From NCBI RefSeq assembly GCF_947242115.1, contig NC_074713.1, positions 14,622,126 through 14,686,125 on the forward strand: DNA of 64,000 nucleotides, written 5' to 3'. The notes below the pieces were generated by a model. It was given only the letters and a program-made list of their open reading frames with translations, did not search any database and was not told the DNA's origin. Below, in pieces: positions 57,640-64,000 of this stretch; position 1 is the stretch's first letter; every line of letters starts with the position of its first letter. The stretch is from Biomphalaria glabrata (Eukaryota; Mollusca; Gastropoda; Planorbidae). Position numbers and translations under genes: made by a program.

Positions 57640-57845
57640 AGGGGCGCGGTGACTAGGTGGTTAAGCGCTTGTCTTCCGAACCTGGGGCCCAACTCTAATG
57701 GGTACCTGACAGCCCTGACTTTAGTTGGGGAAAGTAAACGCTGCTGGTCGTTGTGCTGGCCACATGACACATGACAGATGATCTTAATGATGACAGGGGC
57801 CTTTGGAAGTGATGACTTCAAGTATGTCGGAAAATTACATGCTCC
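57640..57845 (+). mobile_element. SINE family 2 with tRNA-like head
   Basis: GGCGCGGTGACTAGGTGGTTA and AAGCGCTTGTCTTCCGAACC form a tRNA-like head with an A-box-like segment. CTCTAATGGGTACCTGACAG, TTTAGTTGGGGAAAGTAAAC and GTCGTTGTGCTGGCCACATG give the family body. It cuts into a CAGTGATTCTCATCTCACGA hAT-like end at about 57540. Confidence 0.7.
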
Positions 57846-57856
57846 TCATGCCGTAA

Positions 57857-58310
57857 CACGTCGAGCCTCACTGCAATGATGTTCAGTGTGCTGTGTCAGG
57901 TACACATCTATTATCTAACTAGAAACACAGTGTGTGTGTCAGTCTGTCACAGTGTACACGTCGAGCCTCACTGCAATGATGTTCAGTGTGCTGTGTCAGG
58001 TACACATCTATTATCTAACTAGAAACACAGTGTGTGTGTCAGTCTGTCACAGTGTACACGTCGAGCCTCACTGCAATGATGTTCAGTGTGCTGTCACTGC
58101 TGTGTCAGGTACACATCTATTATCTAACTAGAAACGCGGTGTTTGTGTGTCAGTCTGTCACAGTGTACACGTTGGGCCTCACTGCAATGATGTTCAGTGT
58201 GCTGTCACTGCTGTGTCAGGTACACATCTATTATCTAACTAGAAACGCGGTGTTTGTGTGTGTGTCGGTCTACTGTCGGTCTGTCACAGTGTACACGTTG
58301 GGCCTCATTG
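57857..58310. repeat. 100-126 bp tandem repeat, about 5 units
   Basis: Units begin CACGTCGAGCCTCACTGCAA at 57857, 57957 and 58057 (period 100). Variant units at about 58168 and 58294 are longer because of added CACTGCTGT and GT words. A further partial unit lies at 58615-58680 after an insertion. Confidence 0.9.
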
Positions 58311-58311
58311 T

Positions 58312-58600
58312 AATAATAATAGTGATAATAATGATAATTTTTATTATTTGTGAAGAAATTTATGTTACAATTGTGAATTACAAATAACAATACATGATTA
58401 GAGCAAACAACTTGTACGATAGCACACAAAACATACATTTATACCCCAGCTTCTCTTTAACATTACATGTGAAATTTACAACAGTAGGTTACATTTTGTT
58501 CAACGATTTGAGTTGTAAAGGAACAAAAGAGTTCTTGTGTCTATTTGTCCTTGTGATCGGTGTCTTGTATTTTATATGTGATGTTCAAATATTAAAAGGA
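58312..58600 (-). mobile_element. LINE 3' tail inserted in the 100-bp array
   Basis: An ATA/AAT-rich 3' end at 58312-58350, then the GTAACATAAATTTCTTCACA (minus) type tail seen at 44878 and 2636. It splits the tandem array, whose last unit continues at about 58605. Confidence 0.55.
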
Positions 58601-58691
58601 TGTGTAGTGTGCTCTGCCTAGTACACATCTATTATCTAACTAGAAACACAGTGTGTGTGTCAGTCTGTCACAGTGTACAATGTGTCACTTA

Positions 58692-58915
58692 TTAAAAAAA
58701 ACAACAACCAAGGACTGGGAGTTTGCATAATTGTTTCTCCATATAAATGTACACCGAGCTATGACCTCTCAACCGTCTCGGGATGTTCCCATAAAAACAA
58801 GCACTAATTAATGTGATGTCTTGGCCAGCACATTCATAAAGTTTGAGACACAGGAGGGCGGACAGTTTGTAGGTTTTGCCCACGGCGTCACCATTAAATA
58901 CATTATTCGAGTCGC
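58692..58915 (-). other. Unidentified protein-like open frame
   Basis: An open minus-strand frame reads DSNNVFNGDAVGKTYKLSAL, LCLKLYECAGQDITLISACF and YGNIPRRLRGHSSVYIYMEK, QLCKLPVLG, then a poly-F run and stop. It has balanced amino-acid use and a somewhat higher GC third-position content than its surroundings. GDAVGKTYKL is vaguely P-loop-like but lacks the full GxxxxGKS/T spacing. There is no ATG in frame. It may be an orphan exon, an old transposon piece, or chance; I do not recognise it. Confidence 0.25.
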
Positions 58916-58961
58916 TTTAAGTTTATCTTTAGTGAGAAAAGTCTGCCACATTCAGTTTTAC

Positions 58962-59003
58962 TATGGCTAAATGTTGTTTGTTTACGATTGGTGAATGAGG
59001 TCC
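58962..59003. mobile_element. Terminal piece of the GGACCTCATTC MITE
   Basis: TATGGCTAAATGTTGTTTG and TTTACGATTGGTGAATGAGG+TCC match the right end of 60933-61102. Only about 40 bp is present. Confidence 0.65.
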
Positions 59004-59102
59004 ATTTGCGCTACAGGTCAAAGAGCTTAGAAACTTAATTCTACGGAGCTGAAAAGTGCAAAGAAATTATCGTATGGTTTATAAAAGGATTACACATATC
59101 AT

Positions 59103-59528
59103 TCTAATATGTAAAGCAGAAAGTAAGGTGTGTGTATGTATGTCCCGCATAGATATCAAAACCGTTTGATCTATCTTGATAAAACTTGGCATAAATGTTC
59201 CTTAAATCATGGCAGAGACAGTAGTATATGTTTAATGTCCCTACAGCACGAGGGGGGGGGGCAATTTTTTTTTAAAAAGCTAAATTTATCTCAATTAAAG
59301 AAAGAAGCTATTTTGACAAATCGGGTAAACCCGTTTTCACAGTATTTTGTTATTAGATATGAATGCATCGGCTTAACGGGTAGGCCTAAGCCCATTTTTT
59401 GCAATCTACTTTTATTTTCGTGGCGAAAGAAAAAAAAAACTTGCCAAGTTTGACATAGATCTAAATCCAATGCACTACATTAGGAATACCCAAATAAGGT
59501 CCGCAGCTCGCGGGTAATATCCGGCTAG
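59103..59528 (+). mobile_element. Small Helitron-like element
   Basis: Starts TCTAATATGTAAAGCAGAAA followed by GTAAGGTGTGTGTATGTATG, and ends CGCGGGTAATATCCGGCTAG with T on each flank. TC...CTAG boundaries and no target duplication fit a non-autonomous Helitron/Helentron of 426 bp. The start resembles 11404. Confidence 0.6.
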
Positions 59529-60932
59529 TATTATAATATTAGAGGAATTTGTATTACAGATACACCAACACAAAAGTTTGCTATTTATAGATTTGCTTCC
59601 ATGTACGAAAGTCGTCAGTATGTAATGCCATCAATATATTAAAATTGATAATAAAAAAGTAGTGATACTGACGTTCAGTAACTGAACAGATATTTTATGT
59701 CGTACATTTTCTCTGTACAGATTATCTATATATAATGGAAGTTACAAAAGCTTTAGTTGACTGACTGTTTCATTCATTACTATTTTTTTCCACTTGGACT
59801 GGACGAAAATGTGACCTGTTATTACTTACCTTGTGCCTAGAGAAGCTAAGCACCTAATACTAGTGCATGTACATTAATATTCACAAAGATAATTAAATAT
59901 CGCTATATAGAAGCACAATCTTAAATGACTAGTTTGTTTATGTTATGTCTTTAAACGCTGGCATATCGTTCCAGGGTGGGGAGGGCAGAACGGCTGCCTG
60001 GAGGGGGGGGGGGGGAGGGGCGAAGCGTCGGGGATGTCAAAATGGGTATCAAAACAAAATATCTTACTATATCATTGCCATGGAGTGATTGTTACCTTTG
60101 TTTACATTTTGTATAAGTTTCTGGTTTAAATTGCTTATTGGTTACTGTTCTTATGTAATTTTAAATTATAAAGTAGGGGAGGAGCGCCAAAAGAGCTTGC
60201 TGCCGGGCGCCTGGCACCTTCGCTACGCCACTGGTTTCTAAATGATAATCTAGTTCAATCATTTAAATGAAAAATCTTATTTTTGTTAACATTGTGGTGC
60301 TACTAAAGTCTACATTGAAAAACTATCATGAGTACATGTCCTTGATCCGACTAAACCAATTCTGTTAGAAAAGTGTCACTGTCAGACGAAAAGGGAAAAA
60401 AACAAAACCCAACTCCCTGCTGACCTACATTAAATGAAGAGCAACATTAGAAGAAGAGACGCTGTGGGGAGACATGTCACTTCTCTTCTACCACAGCAGA
60501 AATAAATCATGTCACAAAGTTGACTGTGACAAATCCATTATTTAATTGCGCTGAAAGTGTTGCGTGGCTTTAATGCATTGCTTCATAAGCAGAGGGAAGT
60601 CCGCATCCTTTCAGAGGAGTGAGGGGAAGGGAGGAGCTTTCAAGGGCGTAGCTGGAAACAGACGATATCAGACCTTCTCTAATGGGGGCCTCGAGACAAA
60701 GTCTAAGAATAACAAAATCTGGCTAAGTCCAAATGAGGAAGTAGAAGGAGTGAATGATACCTTCAGAGGGAGAGGCTGATCACTAAGGTAGGTGTAACCC
60801 GGTGCGGTCAGCTTATGGTGTCACCTCCTTCGGCAAAAAATATTTTCCGTTGGTTTGTTCAAATATTGAATCGTAATAGCCTATTTAGCTAATTACATAA
60901 ATTCATTGTTGGTTAGACAAGTATTAAATAAT
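59529..60932. other. Spacer with one hAT-like right end
   Basis: CACCTTCGCTACGCCACTG ends at about 60233 and resembles a hAT-like right terminus, with a G-run at 60002-60016 near the expected left part. The 71-codon frame at 60564-60779 has no recognisable domain. Confidence 0.45.
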
Positions 60933-61102
60933 GGACCTCATTCACCAATCGTAAACAAACAAAATTTAGCCACGTGATTCTCTATATCTTCTATACAAAG
61001 TATGTAATCCATAGTGGCTGTCACTTGATACGTATTTTTCATTGTTTTATCAATATTATGATGTGGCTATATGTGTTTATTTACGATTGGTGAATGAGGT
61101 CC
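60933..61102. mobile_element. MITE, complete copy (GGACCTCATTCACCAATCG ends)
   Basis: 170 bp with terminal inverted repeats GGACCTCATTCACCAATCG / CGATTGGTGAATGAGGTCC, extended inward by TAAA(C/T)AAAC. Partial copies at 6391-6527 and 58962-59003. The superfamily is unclear because the target duplication is ambiguous. Confidence 0.85.
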
Positions 61103-61105
61103 ATT

Positions 61106-61444
61106 GTCCATTTTATTGTAAAAGTTTGTTGTTTACAATTTATCACTAGTTATTACATGTTATCAATACATGTTACATGTTATCAATACATGTAATAGTA
61201 ATATTCTATATAGTTAATTATACACGTAAATATATTGATCTAGAATTAGATCTACTACTAGATCTAGTCTAGGTCTAGGTCGTCTAGGTCCATATTTTGA
61301 ATTTAATAAATTAAACCATTTCATTTGATTTAATTGTCATTGTAAATTAGCTTTCAATTTAGATTTAGACATCAATTAGGCATTGTAAACCTTAAACTAG
61401 ATTTAGACTAGACCCCTTTAAAAACTAAATCAACAACAGTCAAC
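61106..61444 (+). other. Probable 5' UTR/promoter region of the LINE
   Basis: AT-rich, with TAGATCTA-type palindromes (61238-61290) and a short direct duplication of ACATGTTATCAATACATG (61154-61192). The 5' boundary of the LINE cannot be fixed; it lies somewhere after the MITE end at 61102. The region ends in CAACAGTCAAC just before the ATG. Confidence 0.45.
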
Positions 61445-64000
61445 ATGAAATTGCTCTGGCTATTTATCCTAATAATTACTAAATACATACTAGCTGAACA
61501 CAGAACCAGATCTACCTTAGTCAACACTAAACTTAAAAAAGAAACAACAGTCATAATCAATCATCACACTTTAGATCAAAGCAACTTAAAAAATAACCTA
61601 ACATACACATCCATAACACTAAAGAAGATTACCCATCACAAATGGAAGTTCTCAATCAGACACAGCAGAAATAAATACCTATCACTGTTAATATTAATAG
61701 CAGGAGATGTAGAGTCAAATCCAGGGCCTAGATCTAAAGATAGATGCAACATCTGCAAAAAAGTATGCACCATGAAACAGAAAGCCATTCAATGTGACAC
61801 CTGCGATGAATGGTACCATGCATCATGTCTCCATATGAATACACCTGTGTATTATGCCTTAGGCAACAAAGATGCATCATGGCACTGTGTACCGTGTGGG
61901 TTACCTCAGTTTACATCAGGACTGTTTGATTCCTTTGATGCAGACACTTCTAACCCATACAACATCCTAAACACCATCCCAAACCAAACTCACCAACCAC
62001 TAGCCAGATCCACTCCTGTTAAACCTAAATCTACTAAAATTAGTACAACAGCCTCACTAAACAAACCTACTAAAGAAGTAACACCAAAATACCTTAAAAC
62101 CTTAGTAATAAATTTTCAAAGCATTAGGAACAAAACAGCAGACTTAGAAATTTTATTAGAATGTGAGAAACCAGACATAATTGCAGGCACAGAAACTTGG
62201 CTACATCCTGAAATTTATAATGCAGAAATTTTCAATAGTAATTATGAAATTTTTAGAAAAGATAGGGCTGATAATCATGGAGGAGTTCTTTTAGCAATAA
62301 AAAACACTCTTATAGCAGAAGAAATTACCTTACCTAACTCAAAAAATATAGAATCAACATTTTGTAAAATTAATACCACCTCAACATCCCTAATAATAGG
62401 CAGCATTTACAGACCACCAAATTCTAGTTTAGAATACATGCAGGAACTATGTAATCAGATTACGACACTTAAAGAGACAAATAAAAATGCAGTTTTTTGG
62501 ATTATGGGTGATTTCAACCTACCTGATATAAATTGGAAAACACTAACCATAGATAAACACCAAAACCTTAAGGACATAAATGAGCTTTTCATAGAAACTT
62601 TACACAACCTAAGTTTAGATCAAATCATTAAAAAGCCAACTAGATTAAACAACACATTAGATCTCTTCTTAACCAACAGACCTGGATTAGTAGTTGATTA
62701 TGATATTATCCCTGGTCTATCAGACCATGAGATCATAAAAATACACAGTCAGATAAAAGCAGTAGCCAATACAAAACCCAAAAGAAAAATCTTACTCTGG
62801 AATAAATGTAACCTAACACAACTACACCAAGCTGCATTAAACTTTCAACAAACATTCTTATTAGAAAAAGACATTAACCAACCAGTCGATGACCTCTGGA
62901 ATTTCATTAAAAACCATCTTAAAAGCATTATAGAAAATCAAATACCAACTAAATACACATCAAACAAAATAAATAAATGCTGGTTTAATAATAGACTAAA
63001 GAAGCTTTGTAAACAGAAGGAAAACCTATATAGAAAATTTAAAGAAACTAATGCAGAAAGAGTTTACAAAAAGTATATAAAAATTAAACACTTAACCCAA
63101 AAAGTAAGCAGACAGCTGCAGAGTGAATACATAAACAATGTAATATCTAAAAACAACAACAAAAACCTATGGTCATACATTAAGTCTAAGAAAATGGAAA
63201 CAACAGGCGTAGCGCCATTAAAAGATGAACATAACATAATACATAATGATAATGAAACTAAAGCAAACATTCTAAACAAATACTTTGCATCAGCATTCTC
63301 AGCCCCAGGAGACAAAGACATATTACTGAATTTGAACCAAGTAGACAACATAGAAGATATAGTAGTACAAGAAAATGGAATTCAAAAACTATTAGCCAAC
63401 ACCAAACCAAATAAAGCTTCTGGACCTGATGGTATTCCAGCTAGATTACTCAAAGAACTAAGTAATGAGTTAGCCCCAGTGTTCAAAATACTCTTTCAGG
63501 CTTCACTTAACCAGGGCAGAGTACCAAAGGACTGGAAAGATGCTAATGTCACCCCCCTATTTAAAAAAGGAGAAAAATCTGACCCAGGAAACTACAGACC
63601 AGTATCACTTACCAGCATCACATGTAAAATCCTAGAACACATAATATGTAGCAACATCATAAACCACTTAGACAAACATAATGTCCTCACACCATACCAA
63701 CATGGCTTTAGGAAATATAGATCATGTGAAACACAACTAATAGGACTAATTGATGATTTCTCAAAAGGTTTAGATAATAGTGAACAAATAGATGCTATCT
63801 TACTAGATTTTTCTAAGGCTTTTGACAAAGTTCACCACCATAGTTTGCTTAAAAAATTAAAATATTTCGGCATTAATGGTCCACTGCATCAGTGGATTAA
63901 AGACTTTCTGATAGGGAGAGAACAAACTGTAATAATAAATGGCTCTAAATCAACACCGATAACAGTAAACTCAGGTGTACCTCAAGGAACAGTCTTGGGT
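61445..64000 (+). CDS. CR1/L2-like LINE polyprotein: signal peptide, 2A, PHD finger, endonuclease, reverse transcriptase (runs off window)
   Basis: Open for 852 codons from ATG 61445 to the window edge, with no stop. Residues 1-17 (MKLLWLFILIITKYILA) form a hydrophobic signal-peptide-like segment. Residues 78-95 are a 2A ribosome-skipping sequence. Residues 101-151 form a C4HC3 PHD-type finger (C101, C104, C117, C120, H125, C128, C148, C151). From about 217 an apurinic-type endonuclease follows: N223, E250 in GTETWL, R323 in YRPP, GDFN with D356/N358, and SDH at 426-428. The reverse transcriptase has GPDG (660-663), YRPVSLTS (717 on), LLDFSKAFD with catalytic D788, and SGVPQGTVLG at 843-852; the FADD box lies beyond the window. 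All expected endonuclease residues are present and the frame is intact, so the copy looks young and possibly functional. Single-ORF layout and motifs fit the CR1/L2/Rex1 group; the exact clade needs the missing C-terminus. Confidence 0.93.
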   Translation, partial: MKLLWLFILIITKYILAEHRTRSTLVNTKLKKETTVIINHHTLDQSNLKNNLTYTSITLKKITHHKWKFSIRHSRNKYLSLLILIAGDVESNPGPRSKDRCNICKKVCTMKQKAIQCDTCDEWYHASCLHMNTPVYYALGNKDASWHCVPCGLPQFTSGLFDSFDADTSNPYNILNTIPNQTHQPLARSTPVKPKSTKISTTASLNKPTKEVTPKYLKTLVINFQSIRNKTADLEILLECEKPDIIAGTETWLHPEIYNAEIFNSNYEIFRKDRADNHGGVLLAIKNTLIAEEITLPNSKNIESTFCKINTTSTSLIIGSIYRPPNSSLEYMQELCNQITTLKETNKNAVFWIMGDFNLPDINWKTLTIDKHQNLKDINELFIETLHNLSLDQIIKKPTRLNNTLDLFLTNRPGLVVDYDIIPGLSDHEIIKIHSQIKAVANTKPKRKILLWNKCNLTQLHQAALNFQQTFLLEKDINQPVDDLWNFIKNHLKSIIENQIPTKYTSNKINKCWFNNRLKKLCKQKENLYRKFKETNAERVYKKYIKIKHLTQKVSRQLQSEYINNVISKNNNKNLWSYIKSKKMETTGVAPLKDEHNIIHNDNETKANILNKYFASAFSAPGDKDILLNLNQVDNIEDIVVQENGIQKLLANTKPNKASGPDGIPARLLKELSNELAPVFKILFQASLNQGRVPKDWKDANVTPLFKKGEKSDPGNYRPVSLTSITCKILEHIICSNIINHLDKHNVLTPYQHGFRKYRSCETQLIGLIDDFSKGLDNSEQIDAILLDFSKAFDKVHHHSLLKKLKYFGINGPLHQWIKDFLIGREQTVIINGSKSTPITVNSGVPQGTVLG
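61676..61729 (+). other. 2A ribosome-skipping sequence inside the LINE frame
   Basis: Codons 78-95 read YLSLLILIAGDVESNPGP. It matches the 2A consensus D(V/I)ExNPG/P exactly (D88, V89, E90, N92, P93, G94, P95) with the usual hydrophobic upstream helix. Ribosomes are known to skip the G-P bond at such sites, so an N-terminal 94-residue product and a separate PHD-endonuclease-RT protein starting at P95 are expected. Not tested here. Confidence 0.9.

Noticed and set aside
63064-63828. Minus-strand frames of 78-95 codons
   Set aside because: They lie antisense to the intact LINE reading frame.

Overview
The window looks like repeat-dense, gene-poor nuclear DNA of a mollusc, most likely a heterobranch (freshwater-snail type) gastropod. 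The evidence is eukaryotic nuclear tRNA-Lys genes, AT-rich spacer DNA, many copies of the palindromic AGATCTAGATCT word, tRNA-derived SINEs, hAT-like MITEs, Helitrons and CR1/RTE/I-type LINEs, all without a recognisable intact host protein gene. The taxon is an inference from repeat style, not from a marker gene.

Layout. 0.5-2.5 kb: a 48-bp minisatellite split by a hAT-like element that itself carries a decayed LINE reverse transcriptase. 2.6-7.2 kb: a LINE 3' end, a hAT transposase remnant, MITE pieces and AT/TCTA microsatellites. 8.05-9.5 kb: a 28-bp array. 11.4-16.7 kb: two identical tRNA-Lys(TTT) genes facing each other, three hAT-like elements, and a LINE C-terminal fragment, bracketed by possible Helitron ends. 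17.6-26.1 kb: a small hAT-like element, then four unrelated tandem arrays in a row (39, 35, 22 and 43/59 bp); the 35-bp array is about 5.5 kb and shows an 18-monomer higher-order period. 26-38 kb: LINE relics, an 1.88-kb hAT-like element inside another repeat, a tRNA-Lys(CTT) gene, SINEs and a few exon-like segments of unknown identity. 38-46 kb: TCTA and GA microsatellites, another hAT-like element and a minisatellite built from a SINE head. 46.8-50.5 kb: a 30-bp array with a 690-bp higher-order period. 52.5-57.3 kb: a rearranged cluster of hAT-like elements and deep nesting of SINEs in MITEs. 57.6-61.1 kb: SINE, 100-bp repeats, a small Helitron-like element and a MITE.

The strongest gene is the last one: from 61,445 to the window end runs an uninterrupted 852-codon reading frame of a CR1/L2-like non-LTR retrotransposon. 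It encodes, in order, a signal-peptide-like N-terminus, a 2A ribosome-skipping motif (GDVESNPG/P), a PHD-type zinc finger, an apurinic endonuclease and a reverse transcriptase that leaves the window before its FADD motif. This is the most biologically interesting object here.

A second striking feature is at 52.5-54.6 kb: half of one hAT-like element is inverted, and the exact 8 bp at the breakpoint are duplicated in inverted orientation next to the terminal repeat of a neighbouring copy. This is the signature expected of reversed-ends (alternative) transposition. I saw no LTR retrotransposon, endogenous virus or Polinton that I could support.
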